Shown piece by piece: positions 35,270 to 44,176 of a stretch of DNA of 64,000 nucleotides. The DNA is from Peribacillus sp. FSL P2-0133 (GTDB lineage: Bacteria; Bacillota; Bacilli; Bacillales; DSM-1321). A program made the position numbers and the translations under genes. The stretch spans positions 5,082,001 to 5,146,000 of the forward strand of contig NZ_CP150254.1 of assembly GCF_037975445.1 (NCBI RefSeq), given 5' to 3'. Under the pieces are notes generated by a model, which made no database searches, was not told the origin of the DNA, and was given only the letters and a program-made list of their open reading frames with translations. Position 1 is the first letter of the stretch; each line of letters opens with the position of its first letter.

Positions 35270-35769
35270 CTTTTCGTTTCCTCCCGTTCAGTCATGTTGA
35301 TCCGCAATAGTTGCAATGCTTTATATAATCTCGTTTTAATCGTGCTTACGTTCTCTTCCAGCACTTCCGCTATCTCTTCCAGCTTCAGGTCCTCGAAGAA
35401 ACGGAGAACGACTACCGTTTTGTACTTGACCGAAAGTCCTTCAAGGGCTTTTTGCAAATCCAGGTCAGGATAGTGATCTTCCTCACCGCTGCGTAAGTAT
35501 TCTATTGTTTCGTCATCGGCGACGGTCAGTTTCTTTTTCTTCCGCAAAACATCCAGTGCCGTTCGGACGATGATCTTATATAACCAGCTATCTATAGAAG
35601 CAGCGTCTTTGATTTTGCTGCTGGAGGCCAGCGCTTTCCTGATTGATTCCTGTACAATATCAAGCGCATCCTCTTGGTTTTTAACATAGTAAAAAGCAAG
35701 TCTGTACAAATTTTCTTGCCGTTCGGTTATCCGGGCCGCGATTAATTGATTCATATCTAGATTTTTCAT
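35254..35769 (-). CDS. sigV: ECF RNA polymerase sigma factor SigV
   Basis: A 171-residue ECF sigma factor. Region 2 has YVKNQEDALDIVQESIRKAL (about residue 28) and region 4 has YKTVVVLRFFEDLKLEEIAE followed by VSTIKTRLYKALQLLR. It heads the sigV-rsiV operon. Its promoter, AAAC-N17-CGTC, is nearly the same as that of the divergent deacetylase gene, so it is probably autoregulated. In relatives SigV answers lysozyme. Confidence 0.93.
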   Translation of the reverse strand: MKNLDMNQLIAARITERQENLYRLAFYYVKNQEDALDIVQESIRKALASSSKIKDAASIDSWLYKIIVRTALDVLRKKKKLTVADDETIEYLRSGEEDHYPDLDLQKALEGLSVKYKTVVVLRFFEDLKLEEIAEVLEENVSTIKTRLYKALQLLRINMTEREETKRWKKN

Positions 35770-35821
35770 TGCATGAAAGAGCTCCTTACATTTAAATTAC
35801 GTATCCTGGGTACTAAGGATA

Positions 35822-35846
35822 GACGTTTATGCAGCCATAAAAGTTT
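35822..35846 (-). promoter_or_regulatory. ECF (SigV-type) promoter of sigV-rsiV
   Basis: Minus strand: AAAC (35846-35843), 17 bp, CGTC (35825-35822). The -35 context CAAACTTTTA and the sequence after -10, CGTCTAT, are shared with the divergent promoter. Confidence 0.75.
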
Positions 35847-35894
35847 GAAAATGAACAGGGAAATATATAAATATAAAAAAATGAAATTTTTTAC

Positions 35895-35919
35895 AAACTT
35901 TTAAGGCTTTTGGCGCGTC
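35895..35919 (+). promoter_or_regulatory. ECF (SigV-type) promoter of the PdaC-like gene
   Basis: Plus strand: AAAC (35895-35898), 17 bp, CGTC (35916-35919), within CAAACTTTTAAGGCT...CGTCTAT. It is about 36 bp before the deacetylase start. Confidence 0.75.
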
Positions 35920-35954
35920 TATATAGTAGAATGATTATCGAGGTGGAGTGCATC

Positions 35955-37361
35955 ATGAGTAAATTAAATTATAAAAAAGTCTTTATTTTTCTATTTTGTC
36001 TAACAGCTACTGTGGGAACGTTGGGGTTAGCCATCAAAAGCCTTGCTTTTGATAAGAAAAGAACCGTTTCGGCCTATACAACTGATAAAAATTACCCAGA
36101 AGCCGATATTCAAACGTATGTGAAAGATAATACGAAAGGCGGGTATTCAGCCAGCAGGCCCGTTCTGCATTTAGAAAATATCGACAAGCAGCTAGAAGCC
36201 TACATAAAGAAAGAAATTAAGGATTATGAAAAGAAATGGAAAGCATCCGATGGAAAAGCTTCCGAGCTTAACCTCACTTATACGATCCTCCATTTCAGCA
36301 AACAGACCATTACGATTTCCTTCGATAAATATGAGCAAGTGGAAGGAAAGAAGCAGTCTGGATCCCAGATCTTCACTTATGATATTCCATCTCAGCAAAA
36401 GCTCTCCATAGAAGACATCTTTGCCACGGATACTGATTATTTATCCGTTTTATCCGATATTGTTTTTGAAGAGTTAACGGAGAAGGAAGAAGAAGGCACT
36501 TCAAACAGTCTCATTAAAAAGGAAAACAAACTGAAGGCAGCCAACTTCAATTCTTTTTCAGTCTTGAAAAATACGCTTGTATTCTACGTTAAGACTGATG
36601 ATTCAACTAAGACCCATACAATAGCCATCAAGAAGGAACTTTTTAAAGATAGTTTGCTAGATTCATATCAAAGTCAAGATTTGAATGCGGATCGTGTAAA
36701 GGAATGGCAGCCGAAACATATCGTCGCCAAACTGCCCGTGCAAAATGAATGGATCGACCCTTCAAAAAAGGTCATTGCCTTGACGTTCGATGACGGGCCG
36801 CATCCAAGTTATACCACGTCCATTCTTAAAGACCTGAACAAGTATGATGGACACGCGACGTTTTTCGTGCTTGGAAGCCGCGTACAGCACTATCCGGAAG
36901 TTCTGCAAAAAATGCTGCAGCAAGGAAATGAGATCGGCAACCATTCATGGGATCATCCGCAGCTGACGCGCTTAAGCAAGAACAAAATCAAAAGTCAAAT
37001 CGAAAAGACCCAAGAAGCTGTAGAAAAAGCTACAGGTGCTGAGCCAAATCTCGTCCGTCCCCCATATGGAGCGATTAACAATAATGTGCGTGAATTCATG
37101 GAGGATATGAAAGTCACACTTTGGGATGTAGATCCCGAAGATTGGAAAGAGCGGAATGAAAAGAAAATCGTAAACAAAGTGATGAGCAAAGCCAAAGATG
37201 GCAGTATCATATTAATGCATGATATCTATCAAACTAGCGCCCAGGCTGCAGGAAAAATCATCAAGCAACTGCATGACCAAGGATATCAACTGGTCACAAT
37301 TTCGGAATTGGAAAAGGTACAGAAAGACCGTGAACTTTCCGGAATCACCATAAAAGAATAA
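35955..37361 (+). CDS. pdaC: Peptidoglycan N-acetyl deacetylase, PdaC-like
   Basis: A 468-residue exported protein with a membrane anchor at residues 8-28. A DUF4163/DUF3298 domain (about 50-245) resembles the outer domain of RsiV, and a C-terminal NodB deacetylase domain spans about 270-455. Catalytic motifs are TFDDGPHP, GNHSWDH, RPPYG, WDVDPEDW and ILMHD. I start at 35955, after AGGTGG; the longer frame would begin before the promoter. It is divergent from sigV and probably in its regulon. Deacetylation of peptidoglycan gives lysozyme resistance in relatives (PdaC, PdaV). Confidence 0.92.
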   Translation: MSKLNYKKVFIFLFCLTATVGTLGLAIKSLAFDKKRTVSAYTTDKNYPEADIQTYVKDNTKGGYSASRPVLHLENIDKQLEAYIKKEIKDYEKKWKASDGKASELNLTYTILHFSKQTITISFDKYEQVEGKKQSGSQIFTYDIPSQQKLSIEDIFATDTDYLSVLSDIVFEELTEKEEEGTSNSLIKKENKLKAANFNSFSVLKNTLVFYVKTDDSTKTHTIAIKKELFKDSLLDSYQSQDLNADRVKEWQPKHIVAKLPVQNEWIDPSKKVIALTFDDGPHPSYTTSILKDLNKYDGHATFFVLGSRVQHYPEVLQKMLQQGNEIGNHSWDHPQLTRLSKNKIKSQIEKTQEAVEKATGAEPNLVRPPYGAINNNVREFMEDMKVTLWDVDPEDWKERNEKKIVNKVMSKAKDGSIILMHDIYQTSAQAAGKIIKQLHDQGYQLVTISELEKVQKDRELSGITIKE

Positions 37362-37364
37362 TCA

Positions 37365-37410
37365 AAAGGAAAGAGCCTGTTTCGTGATTCGTAAACAGGC
37401 TCTTTCCTTT
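37365..37410 (+). terminator. Terminator after the PdaC-like gene
   Basis: Perfect 18-bp stem AAAGGAAAGAGCCTGTTT / AAACAGGCTCTTTCCTTT; strong in both directions. Confidence 0.85.
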
Positions 37411-37418
37411 CAAATAAA

Positions 37419-37458
37419 ATAAGCAGACCTTTGATCATATAGCAAAGGTCTGCTCATT
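37419..37458 (-). terminator. Terminator after yeeI
   Basis: GCAGACCTTTG / CAAAGGTCTGC stem directly downstream of the yeeI stop, T-rich on the minus strand. Confidence 0.7.
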
Positions 37459-37461
37459 TTA

Positions 37462-38181
37462 TCATTCACCAAGATCTACATTATGATAAACTTGTTGAAC
37501 ATCTTCCAAATCTTCCAATGCATCAATCATTTTTTCGAATTGTGCTTGAGCATCTTCTGGAAGGGTTAGGTCATTTTGGGCAAGCATCGTCAGCTCGGCC
37601 ACTGTAAAATCGCTGATTCCTGCATCCTTGAATGCTTGTTGTACAGCATGGAATTGTTCAGGTTCGGCATAAACGATGACACTTTCTTCTTCTTCAATGA
37701 TGTCTCGTACATCAACATCCGCTTCCATTAACAGTTCAAGAACATCATCAGCCGTCTTACCTTCAATCCCGATGACAGCTGTTGCATCGAACATATAAGC
37801 AACAGATCCGCTGACTCCCATATTCCCGCCATTTTTCCCAAATGCGGCACGCACATCAGATGCCGTCCGGTTCACGTTGTTTGTCAATGCATCCACGATG
37901 ACCATTGAACCATTCGGACCGAATCCTTCATAACGAAGTTCGTCATAGTTTTCTTCCGAACCGCCTTTGGCTTTTTCAATCGCACGGTCAATGATCGCTC
38001 TTGGAACATTGTACGTTTTCGCACGCTCAAGTACTACCCTTAATGCCTGATTGGACTCTGGATCTGGTTCACCTTGTTTTGCCACTACATATATTTCCCG
38101 TCCGAACTTAGCATAAATCCGACTAGTATTAGCATCTTTTGACGCTTTTTTTTCTTTAATGTTATTCCACTTACGACCCAT
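37462..38181 (-). CDS. yeeI: YebC/PmpR family protein YeeI
   Basis: A 239-residue soluble protein with the family start [20 protein letters not shown], then [51 protein letters not shown] and the acidic C-terminus. I use the ATG at 38181, which matches YeeI; the longer frame to 38253 has no support. Members have been described as transcription regulators and recently as translation factors acting at proline stretches. It is a single gene. Confidence 0.95.
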   Translation of the reverse strand: MGRKWNNIKEKKASKDANTSRIYAKFGREIYVVAKQGEPDPESNQALRVVLERAKTYNVPRAIIDRAIEKAKGGSEENYDELRYEGFGPNGSMVIVDALTNNVNRTASDVRAAFGKNGGNMGVSGSVAYMFDATAVIGIEGKTADDVLELLMEADVDVRDIIEEEESVIVYAEPEQFHAVQQAFKDAGISDFTVAELTMLAQNDLTLPEDAQAQFEKMIDALEDLEDVQQVYHNVDLGE

Positions 38182-38441
38182 TATATTCCACTCTCTTTCA
38201 TCATTGATATATACGAATAGATTATTAAGATACGGCCCTATGAGAAAACCCAACAGGGGAATTCCTTTGAAGATAGGCTATACGTTTACTAGATTATATT
38301 ATACATCAATTGTATAATTTTGAAAAAGTCCTGCACAACCATCACTGGTATTTATCGGAGCCTTGCGCTATTTTATATGAATTACTTTGGAAAACATCAG
38401 CATTGGTATAGTATGAAGTTAACGGAAAGGAGAGATGATCC

Positions 38442-39167
38442 ATGAAGGACAACCAAATCATCATAGGGATACCCGGTAAATGGAAGGACCGGACAGAATT
38501 GATTCAAACGGTCGCTTCCCAAAGTGAAGGGTATCTGTTAACCGGGAATGTTTTTCATAACAGCGATAAGAACATTACTTTTCAGGCTGAGATCCATGAT
38601 TATGAACCCACTTTGAAAGAAAGCTTTTCCTACGCCAGTAAAGACGCCTTTTCGGAAAATGCATTAGAGGAGATCAATGACCATACCTTTACCGTTTATA
38701 TAATAGCCGATGTATCCGATACCGGAACTGTTATCGATTTGATCGATGCCGGGGCAGCGATCCTAAGGGCAGGCGGAATGGCAGTGAAAATAGAAACGGC
38801 TGGAATTGCCCATTCAAAGGAAGATTGGCAGCATCTTCATCATAGCCCCGATATTCTCTCGGTATATGCCCATTTTGTCACGATCATCGGAGAGGAAGAT
38901 TATTATTGTTCATTCGGAATGAAAGCTTTTGGTCTTCCGGATGCCGTGACACTTAACACGATGAGTCCGAAAGAGGCGGCTGCCCTGCTTAACACATTTA
39001 ATTATTACCATTTAGGTGAACGTCCTCTCTTTAAGAATGGCGAAACCTTTAGCATTCAACAAGATGCACCCGACTTTATATTGACGGGCCTTCAGGACTT
39101 TAGATATGAAGAAGACCATCCCTTCTACAACCCGTTAGGATTATGGAATTTAGGGACAAGTAAATAG
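38442..39167 (+). CDS. DUF4261-like protein
   Basis: A 241-residue soluble protein, with no signal or membrane segment. It has IIIGIPGKWKDRTELIQTV at the start, VYIIADVSDTGTVIDLIDAG in the middle, and DYYCSFGMKAFGLPDAVTL followed by the C-terminal FNYYHLGERPLFKNGETF. The last blocks resemble DUF4261, which is common in Bacilli next to immunity-type genes. No toxin is seen beside it here. The ribosome site GGAGAG is good. Function unknown. Confidence 0.75.
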   Translation: MKDNQIIIGIPGKWKDRTELIQTVASQSEGYLLTGNVFHNSDKNITFQAEIHDYEPTLKESFSYASKDAFSENALEEINDHTFTVYIIADVSDTGTVIDLIDAGAAILRAGGMAVKIETAGIAHSKEDWQHLHHSPDILSVYAHFVTIIGEEDYYCSFGMKAFGLPDAVTLNTMSPKEAAALLNTFNYYHLGERPLFKNGETFSIQQDAPDFILTGLQDFRYEEDHPFYNPLGLWNLGTSK

Positions 39168-39186
39168 AGGAGCGATTCGCTCCCCC

Positions 39187-39290
39187 CAGACTGTAGATAA
39201 ATTCGCATAAAGCGAGTTTGCCTGCAGTTTTTTTATTTAAAGGCTTTGTTAAAAGATTAATGTTGATTTTTGAACAAATAAAAGAGACCA
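39187..39290. repeat. Repeat D, contiguous copy
   Basis: CCAGACTGTAGATAAATTCG, AGCGAGTTTGCCTGCAG, a T run, AAAGGCTTTGTTAAA and TTAATGTTGATTTTTGA. The same order is split at 25668/25857, and a shorter version lies at 59147. Confidence 0.6.
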
Positions 39291-39307
39291 CCTTTTGGTG
39301 GTCTTCT
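39281..39307 (+). terminator. Hairpin terminator
   Basis: AGACCACC TTTT GGTGGTCT followed by TCTTA, at the end of repeat D. Confidence 0.65.
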
Positions 39308-39321
39308 TAAGTGCATCCTAT

Positions 39322-39392
39322 GGAACTAACGCACCCGTTAGTTCATTAAGAAAAGGTTGCTTCAACAACCTCCCTTATTGATGTAAAGCACG
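39322..39392. repeat. Repeat C, copy 1
   Basis: Two hairpins: AACTAACG CACC CGTTAGTT, then GGTTG CTTCAA CAACC, joined by CATTAAGAAAA. It is the first of nine copies between here and 46.45 kb. Confidence 0.7.
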
Positions 39393-39419
39393 TATTCCCT
39401 GACTTTCTTTGAGTGTGGG

Positions 39420-39686
39420 GTGTTGAGAAAGTATCTTGCTGAAAAGATCGAGACTTATCTTTTTATTCAGCTACCTAAGCCAAGTGAGTATCCAAATGTT
39501 TTAAAAATTTCTGCTGCAGATTACTGGTGTATCCAAAATAACGGCTGGTCTATTGATTCTGCTACTGAAATTTTTAGTGAGGAATGGATATCTGATGACG
39601 AGTTTTTTGTCACCGAATCTGAAATTTATGGGAATAATAAACTCTATCATCAATTGAAAAAAGAACTTCGAATAAGAAAAACATAG
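39420..39686 (+). CDS. Small protein, unknown
   Basis: An 88-residue frame with a GTG/TTG start and only a weak ribosome site. Composition is plausible for a soluble acidic protein: SAADYWCIQNNGWSIDSATE, then EEWISDDEFFVTESEIYG, and a basic end (KKELRIRKT). A hairpin with AACATAGG / CCTATGTT overlaps the stop, supporting a real transcript end. It sits between two copies of hairpin repeats. Not recognised. Confidence 0.5.
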   Translation: MLRKYLAEKIETYLFIQLPKPSEYPNVLKISAADYWCIQNNGWSIDSATEIFSEEWISDDEFFVTESEIYGNNKLYHQLKKELRIRKT

Positions 39687-39712
39687 GGAGATTTTAGTCT
39701 TCCTATGTTTTC
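39680..39712 (+). terminator. Terminator after the small gene at 39420
   Basis: AACATAGG / CCTATGTTTT stem with an internal AGA/TCT continuation, followed by TTTC. Confidence 0.65.
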
Positions 39713-39719
39713 ATTCATA

Positions 39720-39869
39720 TTATTTATCTGTTTGTTTTTGCTTCTTTTTCAAATACTCCGCACGTATTTTTTCAAGTTGCTGCTTTTTATCAAATTTGGC
39801 AGGCTTCTGTTTTTCATGAAACTTTGTCACAGCTACCTTACCTTTGGTATCCAATTGATATTTTCCCAC
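39720..39869 (-). CDS. Small basic protein (49 residues)
   Basis: A 49-codon frame starting at a GTG (39869), with AGGTG 6 bp upstream. The sequence is very lysine-rich: GKYQLDTKGKVAVTKFHEKQ, then KPAKFDKKQQLEKIRAEYL and a KKKQKQTDK tail. There is no membrane segment. The regular charged composition and ribosome site support coding. The terminator of the convergent gene at 39420 would serve it as well. Unknown function. Confidence 0.6.
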   Translation of the reverse strand: MGKYQLDTKGKVAVTKFHEKQKPAKFDKKQQLEKIRAEYLKKKQKQTDK

Positions 39870-40017
39870 TTTTTTCACCTACTTTTCTTGTCTTTAAAGA
39901 GAATCTATTCAACAAATATAATATACCTTATTTTACTGAAGTAAACCTTATTACTTTATTAGTGTACTGCTAACTTTGCATATATCAGTAAAAACATTAA
40001 AAACTTAGTAAAATAAT

Positions 40018-40325
40018 TCATCGCCAAATGGTATTCATTTCATTGCTATAATCAAAATAAAATGCCTTGACACTCTGCATAAGCCTCAATAATTCTATTT
40101 CTTGTTTGTTCAGCTCTCTTCTAAAGGTCCAATTGTTCGGTAAATAAGGTTTAAAATATTAAAACAATCTAAGTCTACTCCATCTTTTAAATGGTTCTTA
40201 ATGCTAATAACCATTACGTTCTCGCTGATTTCAAATTTAGGTTTCTGAGGGGAAATATTGTTTTTTTTGCAAAGTCTTTTTACTACTTGTTAAAAAAAAT
40301 CTACATCCCCAATATTTTTCTCCAA
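40018..40325 (-). pseudogene. Decayed small soluble-protein gene
   Basis: From a TTG at 40325 (behind AAGGGGTGA) the minus strand reads EKNIGDVDFF, a TAA, then in the same frame QVVKRLCKKNNISPQKPKFE, ISENVMVISIKNHLKDGVDL and FNILNLIYRTIGPL. A one-base shift then gives RRELNKQEIELLRLMQSVKA and ends YSNEMNTIWR-stop. Both halves have protein-like composition, so this is a gene with one stop and one frameshift. The family is not recognised. Confidence 0.6.
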
Positions 40326-40388
40326 AAAATCACCCCTTGTTATTAACTTTTCTACTTATATCTATCTTAATCCAAATATTACCTTATT

Positions 40389-40485
40389 CAACTAACCTGC
40401 CCCGTTAGTTGCATAAAGAAAAAGCTGCCTCAAAGACAGCTCCAATCTTCAGCTAACGCACCCTTTAGTTCATTAAGAAAAGCGA
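40389..40485. repeat. Repeat C, copy 2
   Basis: AACTAAC CTGCCCC GTTAGTT, then AGCTG CCTCAAAGA CAGCT, then TCTTCAGCTAACGCACC and TTAGTTCATTAAGAAAA. It is the fullest form together with copies 7 and 8. Confidence 0.75.
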
Positions 40486-40500
40486 TTCTGAAAACAGTTC

Positions 40501-40935
40501 ATGCTAATGAGTAACTTCATTTTTACTTTACATAAAGATTTTGCATTTGGACAAAATTATAGAAACAAATTCAATTGGAGAACAACATTTATGATTTTCC
40601 TTGCCCTTTTATTAATGTTAGGCGGTTTATTAATTATTAATACTATTTACGCTTATCACACCAAGCACATTGACTCGAATTTTTTATCCACTTTATGGTA
40701 CTACATAAAGCTTTTACCTCTTTTCCTGTCTGCGAGTATTATGATTGGATACGGAGTGAAGTTTTTAACAAAAATTGTAGATAACTTAACCTTCTCACTT
40801 ATTGTCTCTAAAGGAATGGAGATACTAGTTAGTGTCGCAATTGGATATATATTTCTAAAAGAAATTCCCAATTGGCGAACAGGGATTGGTATCACAATTA
40901 TATTAATTGGTTTTTGGTTATTAAAAGGAAAATAG
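40501..40935 (+). CDS. Small membrane protein resembling an EamA/SMR half
   Basis: A 144-residue protein with about four hydrophobic segments, at roughly residues 30-52, 70-90, 100-118 and 122-142. The end SVAIGYIFLKEIPNWRTGIG followed by ITIILIGFWLL is like the last two helices of EamA/SMR-type transporters. The first 27 residues are polar. No clear ribosome site is seen before the ATG at 40501. The gene lies between copies 2 and 3 of repeat C. A transport role is only a guess. Confidence 0.55.
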   Translation: MLMSNFIFTLHKDFAFGQNYRNKFNWRTTFMIFLALLLMLGGLLIINTIYAYHTKHIDSNFLSTLWYYIKLLPLFLSASIMIGYGVKFLTKIVDNLTFSLIVSKGMEILVSVAIGYIFLKEIPNWRTGIGITIILIGFWLLKGK

Positions 40936-41033
40936 AAAGAGTTTACCTTGATAGGCTCTTTCTTATGACAAGTGTACTGTCGATAGTTATTCAAGAATAT
41001 GGCCCAATTGTTGAACAAAGATCAACAGCACTC

Positions 41034-41113
41034 TTGAACTATTCTGCCCCGTTAGTGCCATAAGAAAAAGGCTGCCACAGCAACCCCTGTTATTGAATTA
41101 AAGCATCCGTTAC
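41034..41113. repeat. Repeat C, copy 3
   Basis: TGAACTATTCTGCCCCGTTA, GTGCCATAAGAAAAAGGCTG, TATTGAATTAAAGCATCCGT. Divergent but with the same order of blocks. Confidence 0.65.
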
Positions 41114-41304
41114 TTTAAGAAGAGTGATACAAAAATAAAGCCAATTATGATTACAAGAATAAGAATTCCCGTACCTTTCCAACCTAAGCTACCAACTAAA
41201 TCAGCAAGACCTCCACCGTGAATACTGCTAGAAGGATTTCTTTTTAATTCTTTTTGTCTTAATTTTTCTCTTCTTCTTTCAGGAGTTTCTTTATCTTCAC
41301 TCAT
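41110..41304 (-). CDS. DUF6366-type small membrane protein
   Basis: A 64-residue protein, starting at 41304 behind GGGGGTG. A charged N-terminus (SEDKETPERRREKLRQKELK) and a glycine-rich linker lead to GGLADLVGSLGWKGTGILIL and the single C-terminal helix. The GDLVG-GWKGTG pattern is typical of DUF6366 proteins of Bacilli, whose function is unknown. Its stop overlaps repeat C copy 3. Confidence 0.75.
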   Translation of the reverse strand: MSEDKETPERRREKLRQKELKRNPSSSIHGGGLADLVGSLGWKGTGILILVIIIGFIFVSLFLK

Positions 41305-41372
41305 TTGAACACCCCCCTGTAAATTAAACAATCATTCCTTTTATATTTTACCATAAATAACCATTATCCTTG

Positions 41373-41443
41373 TTGAACTATCCTGCCCAGTTAGTGCCAT
41401 AAGAAAAAGCTGCCTTAAAGACAGCTCCGATCTTAAGCTAAGT
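41373..41443. repeat. Repeat C, copy 4
   Basis: TGAACTATCCTGCCCAGTTA, then AAAAAGCTGCCTTAAAGACA and GCTCCGATCTTAAGCTAAG. It is upstream of the small DUF6366 gene. The rest of 41444-41715 shows no gene. Confidence 0.7.
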
Positions 41444-41715
41444 GTTGAATTCAAATAAAGTTTGATTAAAAATACCTCAGACAATATTTAATGATTTTTA
41501 TTATTTTGCGGGGAGGTTCAAAATTACTTACACGCTAAGGGTTATTTTATAATATCAAAACGACCATTAGGGATTACTAATTAAATAAAATGGATTCTTC
41601 ATTATTTGCGTTACATTTAAGTTTTAGATGTGAGGGATATTGAGTATTGAAATTAAGTGAAGTTTCTTAATCCTCGAATTCGAAAGAAATGAATAGTTCA
41701 AGGAATCTTTATACA

Positions 41716-42462
41716 CTAGAACCGTGTTTTCTTAATATTCCATATAAGTGTATCAACACCTTTAGAGAAATGAAAAAGCGGATTGACTTCAGTAAGGTCA
41801 AAATTAAAGGGAGTAAAAAGTGTATTCGTACATATCTCTGCCTCTACTTTTTGTAGCGGCCAAGGACGATGGTGTATTTCTCCGCAATAGATATTGACTC
41901 CATTATCCGTACTATACAAGCAATATCTCTCTGTGAGCCAATGATCTAAAGTTCCTTTTTTAGGAAAATAAACTTCTGGTATTGGAGCGTACTTTGCATT
42001 AAATCTAATTGGAGTATTTGTTTTTCCATTACGGATACTTTGACAATGAAAGGTTTGTCCTTTTTTTTCTAAAGAAATTTGTGCAGAATGATAGGGCAAA
42101 CGAAACCATTTCTTGGCTATTATATAGGAGGCCCAGTCCTCAACGTCAAGAGACATGAAAAAGATACCGGGTTTACCATCACATTGAACATATGTCCTTA
42201 CATTGATTTCTGAAAATTTAGGGGTTAGTGATACAGATGACAATCCACGAGGATAAATTCCCTCCATAACGAAGAGAATAACTCCCAACCAGGCATATCC
42301 ATCAAAGGTGTCAATTTCTAAATGAAGAGGAATATGCGGTCTTAGTGTTTCAGCTGGAATAGGCCAATGGGTAAACAAGAGATTTCTCCAAGGTTGTCGC
42401 ATAATCCATTTTTTTGAAGGTATTGGCCAAGGACGGTGAGCGTTATCATCTAGTAGGTTCAT
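41716..42462 (-). CDS. DUF2071 family protein (YqjF-like)
   Basis: A 248-residue soluble protein of the DUF2071/COG3361 family. RPWPIPSKKWIMRQPWRNLL and FTHWPIPAETLRPHIP are the family start. VILFVMEGIYPRG, EINVRTYVQCDGKPGIFFMS and the closing VNPLFHFSKGVDTLIW also fit. The fold is acetoacetate-decarboxylase-like; the activity is not known. AAGGAG lies 9 bp before the ATG. It is divergent from the glutamate-synthase-like gene. Confidence 0.9.
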   Translation of the reverse strand: MNLLDDNAHRPWPIPSKKWIMRQPWRNLLFTHWPIPAETLRPHIPLHLEIDTFDGYAWLGVILFVMEGIYPRGLSSVSLTPKFSEINVRTYVQCDGKPGIFFMSLDVEDWASYIIAKKWFRLPYHSAQISLEKKGQTFHCQSIRNGKTNTPIRFNAKYAPIPEVYFPKKGTLDHWLTERYCLYSTDNGVNIYCGEIHHRPWPLQKVEAEICTNTLFTPFNFDLTEVNPLFHFSKGVDTLIWNIKKTRF

Positions 42463-42674
42463 GAAAAGTATCTCCTTTATATCTACTTAGTTAAGGGGTG
42501 AAAAAAAACTCAGAAAATCATTTGATGTTGCTTGTATTTTTCAATTGCTCTCTGTATTGACTTTCACCCTATAAAGTTGTGACTGATATCTTTATAAAAT
42601 AACACAATTATACTTTTTCTGGAAATAACAACAATATTGAGCTGTTAAATTAATTTGATAGTGGAGAAGTGAAT

Positions 42675-44087
42675 ATGTCGAACATTCTATCCTATTTATC
42701 TTTTGTGATGGTTGCAATAATATTTGTCCTATTTTTATTCATGCTTGTTGGTTGGCGTTGGATTATGAAACGTATAGTTAAGAAAATGGGAAAAATCATT
42801 TTAACCGACAGCTATCAAGAAAATATTATGGAGTTAATGCCAGGACTAAGGCATATGGGCGTTCAAAATATGCTTGAAAATAGCTTGCGTGCAGAAACAG
42901 GCGACGTCCTGCATCGACCACTTGGCTCTTCAAAAAAATGGCCGCATTTGGATCCAATTACCTTTATCCCTGCACAAACGACACCATTTCCTATTGATGG
43001 TGAAGAAGACGTTGATGTTAAGGTAACCATTGGACCAAAAGCAAAAAAACCAATGAAAATAAAAATTCCTCTTATGATTACAGGGATGGCCTATGGTATC
43101 GCACTTAGTGAACAAACAAGGCTTTCTTTGGCGGAAGCAGCAAAAAATGTAGGAACCGCGATTAATTCCGGAGAAGGCGGAGTAATACCTGAAGAATTAG
43201 ATAAAGCAGGAAAATATATTTTACAGTTTTCAAAAACAGAATGGTCAAAGGAAGAAGATCTTATTAAGCGTGCCGACATGATTGAAATTAAGTTCGGACA
43301 AGGCGCACTAGCTGGGATGGGGGGGAAAATTTCACCCACAAATTTAACAGGTCGGGCTCGTGAAGTGATGGGGCTTAAAGAAAATGAGGATGGAGTCATT
43401 TTTGAACATTTTTTTAAAAATCAAACATTGAAAGATATTAAAAAACTTGTTAATGAACTTCGGAGCATAACTGGTGGTGTTCCCATTGGTGTAAAAATGG
43501 GGGCAGGTGGAAAAATCGAAGAAGATATAGATCATTTAATTGAACTCGGTGTTGATTTCATTACGATTGACGGCGGCCAAGCAGCCACACACGGTGCCCC
43601 CCCCATTTTATCCGATGACATGGGAATACCAACATTGCATGCAGTTGTCCGGGCTGTTAATCATTTAGAAAAGAGAAAAATGAAGGGGCAAATTAGTTTA
43701 ATTGTTTCAGGAGGGCTATTAGTACCTGGGCACTTTTTAAAAGTACTTGCACTCGGTGCTGATGCTGTTTATGTAGGATCTGCCATATTATTTGCTGTCT
43801 CACATAGTCAAGCATTGAATGCTCTTCCCTTTGAACCACCTACACAAGTTGTTTGGAATCAAGGTAAATTCAAGGATCAATTTAAGATAGAAGATGGAGT
43901 AAAAGCAGCAGAGAAATTCTTTACAGCAAGTATAGAAGAAATGAAAATGGCATTAAGAGCGATGGGGAAACATTCCTTAAAGGAGTTGTCAAAAAAAGAT
44001 TTAGTTTCCTATGATGAATTGACTGCTAAAATGATTGGAATTCCCTTTTCGTTTGAACCTTGGGAAGACATACAAAAAGAGAAATAA
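42675..44087 (+). CDS. FMN-binding glutamate-synthase-family protein (YerD-like)
   Basis: A 470-residue protein: one N-terminal membrane helix (about residues 6-30), then a glutamate-synthase central-type FMN barrel. Key blocks are SGEGGVIPEE (about 155), KFGQGALAGMGG, GVPIGVKMGAGGKIEEDI, DFITIDGGQAATHGAPP and ALGADAVYVGSAILFA. It lacks the glutaminase domain of real glutamate synthase and is a membrane-anchored relative such as YerD. The ATG at 42675 follows GGAG at 8 bp. Reaction unknown. Confidence 0.88.
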   Translation: MSNILSYLSFVMVAIIFVLFLFMLVGWRWIMKRIVKKMGKIILTDSYQENIMELMPGLRHMGVQNMLENSLRAETGDVLHRPLGSSKKWPHLDPITFIPAQTTPFPIDGEEDVDVKVTIGPKAKKPMKIKIPLMITGMAYGIALSEQTRLSLAEAAKNVGTAINSGEGGVIPEELDKAGKYILQFSKTEWSKEEDLIKRADMIEIKFGQGALAGMGGKISPTNLTGRAREVMGLKENEDGVIFEHFFKNQTLKDIKKLVNELRSITGGVPIGVKMGAGGKIEEDIDHLIELGVDFITIDGGQAATHGAPPILSDDMGIPTLHAVVRAVNHLEKRKMKGQISLIVSGGLLVPGHFLKVLALGADAVYVGSAILFAVSHSQALNALPFEPPTQVVWNQGKFKDQFKIEDGVKAAEKFFTASIEEMKMALRAMGKHSLKELSKKDLVSYDELTAKMIGIPFSFEPWEDIQKEK

Positions 44088-44176
44088 TTGAATGTGTATA
44101 GAAAGCAAATTCAAAATATCCAGATTGGCAAACGATCACATGTTATATTTAGTAAGGTAAGTTTAACCTTTGATAT

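Noticed and set aside
38442..39167. DUF4261-like gene as an immunity protein of a toxin system
   Set aside because: No polymorphic toxin or secretion gene is nearby.
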